Source: JAKLDO01 sp035354435 (GTDB lineage: Bacteria; UBP6; UBA1177). From it: a stretch of 29,265 bases of DNA. Made by a program: the position numbers and the translations under genes. Of the stretch, positions 1 through 6,810 are shown piece after piece (the stretch's first letter is position 1; each line of letters begins with the position of its first letter). Location: NCBI GenBank assembly GCA_035354435.1, contig DAOQAY010000020.1, positions 1 to 29,265 of the forward strand, read 5' to 3'. The notes below the pieces were generated by a model that was given only the letters and a program-made list of their open reading frames with translations, made no database searches and had not been told where the DNA came from.

Positions 1-41
1 TAAATCAGTGTAGAATTTAAACGCATTTTAGGAGGTTGATC

Positions 42-935
42 ATGAATATTCACATTTTTATTGACCGGGCGATAGTTCACTTGATGAAACTGGTTTCCGG
101 GAAAAGGCGTATTTTCAGCAAAAGCATCGAAAGTCTGCCTTTTGAAGAGCTTATCAGGACAATTTCACTCAAGGTCCCGGTTATAAACGGAGAAGGGTTG
201 TATGAAGTTGAGGCTCAGACTCCGCAGGGAATAATGAATCCGGCTTTCAAAGTTGTGAGATGGCTCGGCAACGACTATCCTACTTTTATTTATCACCACG
301 GTAACAGCGAAAAACCCTTTAAAATAAGAAGGTTTGCAAGAAACACTTTTTTCAAGGTCTTTTTAAACACAAACGATCCGGTTGAAGCGAATCTCATCGC
401 TTTGTGCTCTCCAATGCATACAATTCCGGTGAGCGAATATCAGAGAAAAATGACTGAACTTGGAAATTTCACATCTGCATTGTCAGTTATGGCAGTTCTT
501 GTTGAAAATATAATTTCCCAGTTAAAACCCGAAGTTACAAAACCCATTATTGTTTCAGGCATCAGTTTCGGCGGATTTGTGACAAACCTCCACCGGGCAT
601 TTTTCAACACTGCTGACAAATATATTCCTCTTCTTGCCAGCTCTTCATTTGAGCTTGTTTTTTATCAGTCCATTTTTAAAAATCTTGCAAGCGAACTTGT
701 GCTGCAGAATCCCGAAAAACTCAGACAGATCGTTAATTTTGATGAAAAGTTCATGGAAAACAAAAATAAAAATCTTTTTCCTCTTCTTGGCAGATACGAC
801 CAGTATATCAATCTGGAAGAACACAGCAAATGCTATGAAGGACATCCTCTTGTAATAGTTGAAAAAGGACATGTTACAACAGCTTTCAGTGCCGAAACCA
901 TGAGAAATCATATTTTTACAAATGCAGGATTATAA
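42..935 (+). CDS. alpha/beta hydrolase family protein
   Basis: A 297-residue cytosolic protein with an alpha/beta-hydrolase layout. The nucleophile elbow G-I-S-F-G-G puts Ser175 as the likely nucleophile. Asp253 in the segment GRYDQY and His277 in EKGHVT are correctly ordered to complete a Ser-Asp-His triad. The early segment YHHGNS resembles the oxyanion-loop HG motif. No signal peptide is apparent. I chose the ATG at 42 over an in-frame TTG at 36 because GGAGG (31-35) sits 6 nt before it. A TAGAAT at 11-16 could be a -10 element, but its -35 would lie outside the window. The stop overlaps the start of the MFS gene by 14 nt, so the two are probably co-translated. The substrate cannot be read from sequence; esterase, lipase or thioesterase are all possible. 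Confidence 0.75.
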   Translation: MNIHIFIDRAIVHLMKLVSGKRRIFSKSIESLPFEELIRTISLKVPVINGEGLYEVEAQTPQGIMNPAFKVVRWLGNDYPTFIYHHGNSEKPFKIRRFARNTFFKVFLNTNDPVEANLIALCSPMHTIPVSEYQRKMTELGNFTSALSVMAVLVENIISQLKPEVTKPIIVSGISFGGFVTNLHRAFFNTADKYIPLLASSSFELVFYQSIFKNLASELVLQNPEKLRQIVNFDEKFMENKNKNLFPLLGRYDQYINLEEHSKCYEGHPLVIVEKGHVTTAFSAETMRNHIFTNAGL

Positions 936-2199
936 AACCTCACCGGAAACCGGCTCTCTCAAATTGAAAACTATCGGAATTATTGTAACGGCAGGAGCCA
1001 CTTTTCTCACAGCTTTTTCAGGGTCTGCAACAAATATCGCTCTTCCCGCCATTGCAGAAAAATTCGACCTTAATGCCGTATCTCTGGGCTGGATATCTCT
1101 TGCCTATATGATCTCAACCGTTATTTTGATCCTGCCGATGGGAAGGATAAGCGACATTTACGGAAGAAAGAAAGTGTTTACAACAGGACTCATTCTTTTT
1201 ACTTTGAGCGCACTTTTATGCGGATTTTCACTTAACTTTCCGATGATGATCTTTTTCAGAGCTGTTCAGGGCATCGGGTCTGCAATGCTTTTTGGAACGA
1301 GTATTGCGATCCTTACTGATATTTTTCCGCCTGAAAAACGGGGTGCTGCACTTGGAATTAATACTGCAAGCGTTTATATCGGACTTTCGGCAGGTCCTTT
1401 TCTCGGCGGATTGCTTACACATTTTTTTGGCTGGGAAAGCATTTTTCTGATCTCTCTGCCGATTGGACTGCCTGTAATTTTTCTTTCTGCCGCCTATTTA
1501 AAAAATTCTGTCACCGTACAGACCCGGGGCATTTTAAGAAATCCCGGAATTTTTTTCAGCGGACTGTTCCTGTTTAAAGGAAATAAAGCTTTTACCTATT
1601 CAAATATTGCGGCACTTATCAATTATTGCGCAACCTTTGCAACCAGTTTTCTCATGAGCCTTTTCCTTCAGAATATCAAGGGTTTAACGCCAGAAAAAGC
1701 AGGCTCGATACTTCTTATACAGCCACTTATTCAAGCATTTTTTTCACCAATAACAGGAAAACTTTCAGATACGATCGAACCAAGGATTCTCGCAAGTACC
1801 GGAATGGGAATAACTGCCGCCGGTCTTTTCTTTTTCTGCTTTTTAAGTCCGGGTTCTTCGATTTATTTTGTTATGACAGCCCTGATCCTGCTTGGAAGCG
1901 GATTTGCTCTTTTTTCATCACCGAACACAAATGCCGTTATGCACTCAGTTGACAAAAATCATTCCGGAGTCGGCGGAGCAACTGTCAGCACAATGAGGGT
2001 GATCGGACAGATTTTAAGTATCGGAATAACGACGCTGATCTTTTCCATCTTTCTCGGCGGATCAAAAATCACCCCTGAAAATCAATTTCAGTTTATCAGC
2101 AGTATCAATATCTCCTTCACTCTTTTTACGGTGTTATGTATCATCGGAATCTTTTTCTCATACAATAGAGGTGAAGTGCATAAAAGGAATTTCAAATGA
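922..2199 (+). CDS. MFS transporter, DHA-type drug exporter-like
   Basis: A 425-residue inner-membrane protein with about 12 hydrophobic segments by eye. Motif A is present between helices 2 and 3 (GRISDIYGRKK), and a motif-C-like glycine/proline-rich helix 5 (GLSAGPFLGG) is followed by the W-E-S-I-F pattern typical of drug:proton antiporters of the DHA1/DHA2 groups. DHA2 proteins (QacA/EmrB) usually have 14 helices and 450-500 residues. This one is shorter and seems to lack the two extra central helices, although its sequence style is DHA2-like. The start at 922 lies inside the hydrolase gene and the stop overlaps the acetyltransferase start (ATGA), so the three genes form one coupled unit. 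The export substrate is unknown. Confidence 0.85.
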   Translation: MQDYKTSPETGSLKLKTIGIIVTAGATFLTAFSGSATNIALPAIAEKFDLNAVSLGWISLAYMISTVILILPMGRISDIYGRKKVFTTGLILFTLSALLCGFSLNFPMMIFFRAVQGIGSAMLFGTSIAILTDIFPPEKRGAALGINTASVYIGLSAGPFLGGLLTHFFGWESIFLISLPIGLPVIFLSAAYLKNSVTVQTRGILRNPGIFFSGLFLFKGNKAFTYSNIAALINYCATFATSFLMSLFLQNIKGLTPEKAGSILLIQPLIQAFFSPITGKLSDTIEPRILASTGMGITAAGLFFFCFLSPGSSIYFVMTALILLGSGFALFSSPNTNAVMHSVDKNHSGVGGATVSTMRVIGQILSIGITTLIFSIFLGGSKITPENQFQFISSINISFTLFTVLCIIGIFFSYNRGEVHKRNFK

Positions 2200-2747
2200 A
2201 GACACGATTTAAAATTAGAGATATTACGATTACTTACATAAAACACAGCGATCTGACAGATCTGCTTGAAATGCTTAAAAATCCGGCAGTATGCGAACAT
2301 GTTTTCTTTGGTCCTAACACAAAAGAGGAGACTGAAGAATATTTTGTTCCGTTAATTGACTCCATAAATAAATCGCTGAAAAAACACGAAATGCCCGAGG
2401 ATCATGTTTTCATTGTCAGAAAAGGGGATCTGTTTATCGGGAACTGTGCACTTGTCTCGAACAGCTACAACCCGGGATGCTACACAGTCGGATATACAAT
2501 CGATGAGCCGTTCTGGAAACAGGGTTATGGCGATATATCACTGAAATTCCTTATAGATTACGGATTCAACAAACTGAACGCATACCGGCTGAACGGCAAT
2601 TGCATGAGCGGCAATACAGGATCAAGAAAGATCATGGAAAATAACGGGTTCAAACTTGAAGGGCGGCAGAGAAATTTCTGTTACAAGAACGGCAGTTACT
2701 CCGACAACCTTCTTTTCGGATTATTGAAATCAGATATTGATTTTTAA
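2196..2747 (+). CDS. GNAT family N-acetyltransferase (RimJ/RimL-like)
   Basis: A 183-residue cytosolic GNAT acetyltransferase. The central beta strand VGYTID is followed by the acetyl-CoA pyrophosphate-binding signature KQGYGD, which matches the Q/R-x-x-G-x-G/A motif A. Further on, NTGSRKIMENNGF is the typical motif-B helix of RimJ/RimL-like enzymes acting on N-termini or small amines. It overlaps the MFS stop by 4 nt (ATGA), so translation is coupled. With a hydrolase and an exporter in the same unit, a detoxification or self-protection role is possible, but this is inference and the substrate is not readable. Confidence 0.8.
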   Translation: MKTRFKIRDITITYIKHSDLTDLLEMLKNPAVCEHVFFGPNTKEETEEYFVPLIDSINKSLKKHEMPEDHVFIVRKGDLFIGNCALVSNSYNPGCYTVGYTIDEPFWKQGYGDISLKFLIDYGFNKLNAYRLNGNCMSGNTGSRKIMENNGFKLEGRQRNFCYKNGSYSDNLLFGLLKSDIDF

Positions 2748-2764
2748 AGCCCTGCAATTATATT
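2737..2764 (+). promoter_or_regulatory. putative sigma70-type promoter for the zinc-ribbon/secA unit
   Basis: TTGATT (2737-2742) is separated by 16 nt from TATATT (2759-2764), about 30 nt upstream of the ATG at 2794. The -35 overlaps the end of the acetyltransferase gene. Matches are 4/6 and 5/6 to consensus. Read by eye only. Confidence 0.35.
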
Positions 2765-2793
2765 ATGTGCGGACTGTTTTTTAGGAGGAGCAA

Positions 2794-3096
2794 ATGTCGG
2801 TTTATATTTGTCACAACTGCAAGAAATCACTTGATGAAGAAATTGAAGACATCAGAGGAAAAGTCGGAAGGCAGGATGTATGTCCTCACTGCTACGCCGA
2901 CCTTCACTGCTGCATGAACTGCAAATTCCACGATGAAGGCTACACCAATGAATGCCGTGAAGATGCAAGGTCATTTATCAGGGAAAGAGACAAAACCAAC
3001 TTCTGCTCATCCTTTGAATTTGTTAAAGACGAAGGCGAGGACGGAAGTGACGAGATAGATGCAAAAACAAAACTCGGCGGTCTTTTTAAGCTTTAA
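2794..3096 (+). CDS. small cysteine-rich zinc-ribbon protein
   Basis: A 100-residue acidic protein. Its Cys pattern is C-x2-C near residue 6, C-x2-C near residue 30, C-C-x2-C near residue 40, then C-R-E and a final NFCSSFEF motif. The order CxxC, CPHCxADLH, CMNCKFHDEG, NECRE, ERDKTNFC resembles a small uncharacterised protein family I have seen in several proteobacterial and deep-branching genomes; I know of no assigned function. Strong GGAGGAG Shine-Dalgarno upstream of 2794. It lies 35 nt upstream of secA, probably in the same transcript. Two or three Zn sites are likely from the spacing. A role as metal-binding chaperone or nucleic-acid-binding protein would be speculation. Confidence 0.75.
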   Translation: MSVYICHNCKKSLDEEIEDIRGKVGRQDVCPHCYADLHCCMNCKFHDEGYTNECREDARSFIRERDKTNFCSSFEFVKDEGEDGSDEIDAKTKLGGLFKL

Positions 3097-3131
3097 TTTT
3101 ATCACTGTTCCCATTTTTGTGGAGTTCCCGA

Positions 3132-5840
3132 ATGTTCAAATATGTTGTCAAAAAGATTTTTGGAACTGAAAACGATCGTTATTTAAAATCGATCGCACAT
3201 GTTGTTACAAGAATAAATGATCTCGAAAGTTCGATGAAACCTTTGAGTAACGATCAGTTAATGCTTAAAACCCTTGAATTTAAACAGCGGCTTGCCAACG
3301 GAGCAACACTTAACCAGCTGCTTCCTGAAGCTTTTGCAGTTGTCCGGGAAGCTTCATCAAGAGTTCTGGGAATGAGGCATTACGATGTTCAGATGATAGG
3401 CGGAATAGTTCTGCATCAGGGTAAAATTGCAGAAATGAAGACCGGTGAGGGAAAAACGCTTGTTGCAACACTTGCTTTGTATTTGAACGCACTTGAAGGA
3501 AAAAGCGCCCACCTTGTCACGGTAAATGATTACCTTGCATCCAGAGATGCGGAATGGATGGGACAGATATACAGATTTCTCGGGCTCAGTGTCGGAACTA
3601 TCACAAACGGAATGAGTACAAGAGATAGAAGAATCGCTTATGGATGTGATATAACTTACGGAACTAACAGTGAATTCGGATTTGACTATCTCAGAGATAA
3701 TATGAAGTATGACATTTCACATTATGTTCAGAGAGAACTCAGATACGCTATCGTCGACGAAGTTGACTCCATTCTTATTGATGAAGCAAGAACACCGTTG
3801 ATAATATCCGGGCCGAGCGATGAAAGCACTGATCTGTATGTCAGGGTCAATGCAGTTGTAAGAACGCTTACCGACGGACGACATTTTGAAAAGGATGAAA
3901 AAACGAAAAACGCCATATTGACACCTGAAGGAATTGCAAAAGTTGAAACAATGCTAGGGATAACAAACCTTTATGCTCCCGAAAATCTTGAACTTGTACA
4001 CCATGTTCTTCAGGCACTTAAAGCAAATTTCATGTTCCACCTTGATGTTGATTATGTTATTAAAAACATTGACGGAACTGACAAGGTCATGATCGTTGAT
4101 GAGTTCACCGGCAGACTTATGGAAGGCAGAAGATACAGCGACGGACTTCATCAGGCCCTTGAAGCTAAAGAAGGTGTCAGAGTTGAAAGGGAGAATCAGA
4201 CCCTTGCAACAATTACCTATCAGAATTTCTTTAGAATGTATAACAAACTCGCCGGAATGACAGGAACAGCTGATACTGAAGCCCGAGAATTTGCTGAAAT
4301 ATACAACCTCGGAGTTGTCGTAATTCCGACAAACAGAGTTGTTATAAGAAAAGATTCCCCTGACCAGATCTATAAAAATGAAAAAGCGAAGGAAAATGCC
4401 GTAATCAAAGAGATCCTTCAAAAAAATGCCAAAGGGCAGCCTGTCCTCGTCGGTACTGTTTCTGTTGAAAAATCGGAAAGGCTGAGCCAGCTTCTTACAA
4501 AACAGGGTGTAAAACACAATGTTCTTAATGCCAAATTTCATATGAAAGAAGCCGATGTTGTTGCTCAGGCAGGAAGAAAAGGGACAATAACAATAGCCAC
4601 CAACATGGCGGGTCGAGGAACAGATATCGTTCTTGGCGGAAATCCCGAGAAACTTGCTGTCTGGGAAGCTGAAAAAACCATGGAATCCATAGACACGGCT
4701 TCGCCTGAATACGCTGAACTTTTTGAAAAATACAAAAAAATATGCGCCACTGAAAAAGAAGAAGTTCTTGCAGCCGGCGGACTTCACATTGTAGGAACAG
4801 AAAGACATGAGTCACGAAGAATAGACAACCAGTTGAGAGGTCGAAGCGGCAGACAGGGAGACCCCGGATCATCAAGATTTTATCTGAGTCTTGAAGATGA
4901 TCTCATGAGAATTTTCGGAAGTGACAAACTTTCATCTGTAATGGACAGGCTGGGAATCGAAGAAGATCAGCCGATTGAGCACGGACTTATTTCCAGATCA
5001 ATCGAAAATGCCCAGAAGAAAGTTGAAGGGCACAATTTCAGCATCAGAAAGAATGTCCTTGAATATGACGATGTAATGAATCAGCAGAGAAAGACTATTT
5101 ATGCAATGAGGAGAAGCATTCTTACTGGCGGACAGCAGAACAAGGAAGTAATATACTCCATGATCGAAGAGATCGTAAATTACGGAATACGGACAACTAT
5201 TCCCGAAAAAACCTCTATCACCTCATGGGATTTTGACGGTTTGAGAGAATTCGTGGCATCAATTGCGATGGTCGAGCATAAATCAGATATAGTTAATACA
5301 ATAAATCCTGATGCAATAGCCGGCATAACCAGTCTTGAACAGGCTTTGTCAACAATGGCTCAGAAAATGTATGACTATCTTCTTGAACTGTATGACAAAA
5401 AAATGTCTGAATACAGTGCCGAACTCAGTTCTGAAATGGAAAGACATGTCGTGCTTGAAGTTCTTGATACTTACTGGAGAAGACATCTTCTTAATATGGA
5501 CCACCTTCGTGAAGGTATCGGCCTTCGCGGTTACGGACAGAAAAATCCGAAGCTGGAATATAAACGGGAAGGATTCAGTATGTTCACTGAGATGATGAAC
5601 AATATTTATTTTGAATCAATAAAGAGACTTTTCACTATTCAGGTAGTCACTGAGGAAACCATTGAAAAATTTGAGCAGAAAGAACAGAAAAAAGAGCAGG
5701 AAGTTCAGAGAAACACAACTGTGGTTGAAAGAGAACCTGTTAAAAGAATTGTGGCAAAAGTCGGAAGAAACGATAACTGTCCATGCGGAAGCGGTCAGAA
5801 ATTCAAAAGATGCTGTATGAACAAAGGCATTTATGACTGA
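3132..5840 (+). CDS. secA: preprotein translocase ATPase SecA
   Basis: The ATP-driven motor that pushes unfolded preproteins through SecYEG at the inner membrane. Length 902 residues, normal for the family. Walker A GEGKT has Lys108, and the DEAD-type box DEVD begins at Asp209; both positions match E. coli SecA. The preprotein-crosslinking domain follows, then the second nucleotide-binding fold with NMAGRGTDI and RGRSGRQGD, then the scaffold and wing domains. The C-terminal zinc site is complete (Cys883, Cys885, Cys894, Cys895), which implies SecB- or ribosome-linked targeting. I chose the ATG at 3132, with GGAG at 3121-3124, over an in-frame TTG at 3117, because the protein then begins MFKYVVKKIFG as SecA proteins usually do. 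The stop overlaps the pseudouridine synthase start by 8 nt. Confidence 0.98.
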   Translation: MFKYVVKKIFGTENDRYLKSIAHVVTRINDLESSMKPLSNDQLMLKTLEFKQRLANGATLNQLLPEAFAVVREASSRVLGMRHYDVQMIGGIVLHQGKIAEMKTGEGKTLVATLALYLNALEGKSAHLVTVNDYLASRDAEWMGQIYRFLGLSVGTITNGMSTRDRRIAYGCDITYGTNSEFGFDYLRDNMKYDISHYVQRELRYAIVDEVDSILIDEARTPLIISGPSDESTDLYVRVNAVVRTLTDGRHFEKDEKTKNAILTPEGIAKVETMLGITNLYAPENLELVHHVLQALKANFMFHLDVDYVIKNIDGTDKVMIVDEFTGRLMEGRRYSDGLHQALEAKEGVRVERENQTLATITYQNFFRMYNKLAGMTGTADTEAREFAEIYNLGVVVIPTNRVVIRKDSPDQIYKNEKAKENAVIKEILQKNAKGQPVLVGTVSVEKSERLSQLLTKQGVKHNVLNAKFHMKEADVVAQAGRKGTITIATNMAGRGTDIVLGGNPEKLAVWEAEKTMESIDTASPEYAELFEKYKKICATEKEEVLAAGGLHIVGTERHESRRIDNQLRGRSGRQGDPGSSRFYLSLEDDLMRIFGSDKLSSVMDRLGIEEDQPIEHGLISRSIENAQKKVEGHNFSIRKNVLEYDDVMNQQRKTIYAMRRSILTGGQQNKEVIYSMIEEIVNYGIRTTIPEKTSITSWDFDGLREFVASIAMVEHKSDIVNTINPDAIAGITSLEQALSTMAQKMYDYLLELYDKKMSEYSAELSSEMERHVVLEVLDTYWRRHLLNMDHLREGIGLRGYGQKNPKLEYKREGFSMFTEMMNNIYFESIKRLFTIQVVTEETIEKFEQKEQKKEQEVQRNTTVVEREPVKRIVAKVGRNDNCPCGSGQKFKRCCMNKGIYD

Positions 5841-6570
5841 TACAGCAAACTACAGGATCAACCGTTTTCTCTCTCTTTGCAATATCGCATCAAGACGAAA
5901 GGCTGATGATCTCATTAGTGCCGGGAAAGTGACCATAAACGGTCGCACCGCTGTACTTTCAGACACAGTTGACATAACAAAAGATGTTGTTTTTTATGAC
6001 GGGAAAGTGCTTTCTGTTCCATCAGGACATGAGTATTATCTTCTTAACAAACCTATCGATGTCCTGAGTTCCAGCTCGGATGACAGAGGAAGAAAAACCA
6101 TATCCGATTTTCTGCCGGAAAAATCAAATGCCGTGCCTGTCGGAAGGCTTGATCTCGATACGACCGGCGTTCTTATCCTGACTTCAGACGGAGAACTCCA
6201 TTACCGCCTGACACATCCTTCTTTCGGTATAAAAAAGATCTACAAGGCAAAAGTCGCCGGAAATTTCGATAAGGAAAAGGCTGCTTCGATAATAAACGGT
6301 GTTGAGATCGAAGGGTTCATAATGAAAGCCGAAAAGCTCAGCATTATCAATCAGAGAGGGCGTGTTACCGATATTCTTATTGTGCTCAACGAAGGAAGAA
6401 AAAGAGAGATAAAAGAGCTGATAAAAGCTGTCGGATGCAGAGTTGTCAGGCTGGAAAGGATCGCTTTCGGCAACATAACCTGTGCAGAAATGGCTCCCGG
6501 TGACATCAGACCTCTGACCCAAGACGAAATCAAATATCTTTATAAAATCACTGGATTAAGCAGTAAATAA
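5833..6570 (+). CDS. pseudouridine synthase, RsuA/RluB family
   Basis: A 245-residue rRNA pseudouridine synthase. An N-terminal S4 RNA-binding domain (about residues 5-60, with SRRKADDLI and GKVTING) precedes the catalytic domain. The signature GRLDLDTTG places the catalytic aspartate at Asp107, and the family motif for positioning the target base follows (LTHPSFGIKKIYKAKV). Near the C-terminus, GRKREIK is the usual RsuA-family loop. RluB (23S U2605), RluE/RluF and RsuA (16S U516) cannot be told apart by reading alone; RluB-like is the best guess. It is coupled to secA by an 8-nt overlap. Its stop codon lies against the U-tract of the minus-strand RNA, so transcripts from the two strands would converge here. 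Confidence 0.9.
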   Translation: MTDTANYRINRFLSLCNIASRRKADDLISAGKVTINGRTAVLSDTVDITKDVVFYDGKVLSVPSGHEYYLLNKPIDVLSSSSDDRGRKTISDFLPEKSNAVPVGRLDLDTTGVLILTSDGELHYRLTHPSFGIKKIYKAKVAGNFDKEKAASIINGVEIEGFIMKAEKLSIINQRGRVTDILIVLNEGRKREIKELIKAVGCRVVRLERIAFGNITCAEMAPGDIRPLTQDEIKYLYKITGLSSK

Positions 6571-6736
6571 AAAAGAAAACCCGCCTCGGCCGTAACCTTC
6601 AAAGCAAGTTTTATCCTGTTTGCACAGGTGGGATAGGCCGAGCTGCTATTAGAATACCTTCACAGCATAAGTGCCATTCCCAAAATTTTTTCAAGGAAAA
6701 AACTTCTACGCTTACGGTTTCGCACCAGGCAGGCAT
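6570..6736 (-). ncRNA. structured small RNA, possibly 6S-like
   Basis: Read on the minus strand, this gap looks like an independent RNA of about 167 nt. Nested long-range helices close it: CCUGCC (6733-6728) with GGCGGG (6585-6580), CCGUAA (6717-6712) with UUACGG (6595-6590), and AAGUUUU (6705-6699) with AAAACUU (6612-6606), separated by internal loops. Local hairpins sit inside (GGAAU/AUUCU; CCUGU-UUGC-ACAGG read on the plus strand). The 3' end runs into UUUUCUUUUUU (6579-6569). A promoter with perfect TTGACA precedes it. Short blocks resemble the 3' half of E. coli 6S RNA in the same order: GCUCGG-CC, UAAAACU-G, AAGG-GUUAC-GCC and GGCGG. A competing helix CUCGGCC/GGCCGAG also exists. A structured RNA is likely; the 6S identity is tentative. 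No SRP, tmRNA or RNase P signature was found. Confidence 0.5.
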
Positions 6737-6741
6737 ATTCA

Positions 6742-6769
6742 ATACTACTCAAGCTGTCATGTGTGTCAA
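6742..6769 (-). promoter_or_regulatory. promoter for the minus-strand small RNA
   Basis: On the minus strand, a perfect TTGACA (plus-strand TGTCAA at 6764-6769), a 16-nt spacer and TAGTAT (plus-strand ATACTA at 6742-6747) would start transcription near 6734-6736. That is exactly at the 5' strand of the closing stem of the predicted RNA, and the agreement between promoter and fold is the main support for both. Confidence 0.5.
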
Positions 6770-6810
6770 CAGCAAAATTGACAATGAAAAATTCAAAAAA
6801 GGAATAAAAC

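Noticed and set aside
3954..4808. 284-residue open frame on the minus strand opposite secA
   Set aside because: Antisense shadow of a certain secA; composition is Phe/Cys/Ser-rich without domain motifs, and no ribosome site fits.
6778..6807. Plus-strand promoter TTGACA plus downstream AT-rich box for the kinase
   Set aside because: The -35 is perfect, but no -10 of acceptable spacing exists without placing the start at or past the ATG; kept only as a finding about paired -35 elements.
6570..6810. SRP RNA, tmRNA, RNase P RNA or c-di-GMP/preQ1-type riboswitch in this gap
   Set aside because: No SRP apical GGUCAGGUCCGGAAGG-like motif, no tmRNA tRNA-like ends, no RNase P GAGGAAAGUC core, and no match to riboswitch cores that I know on either strand.
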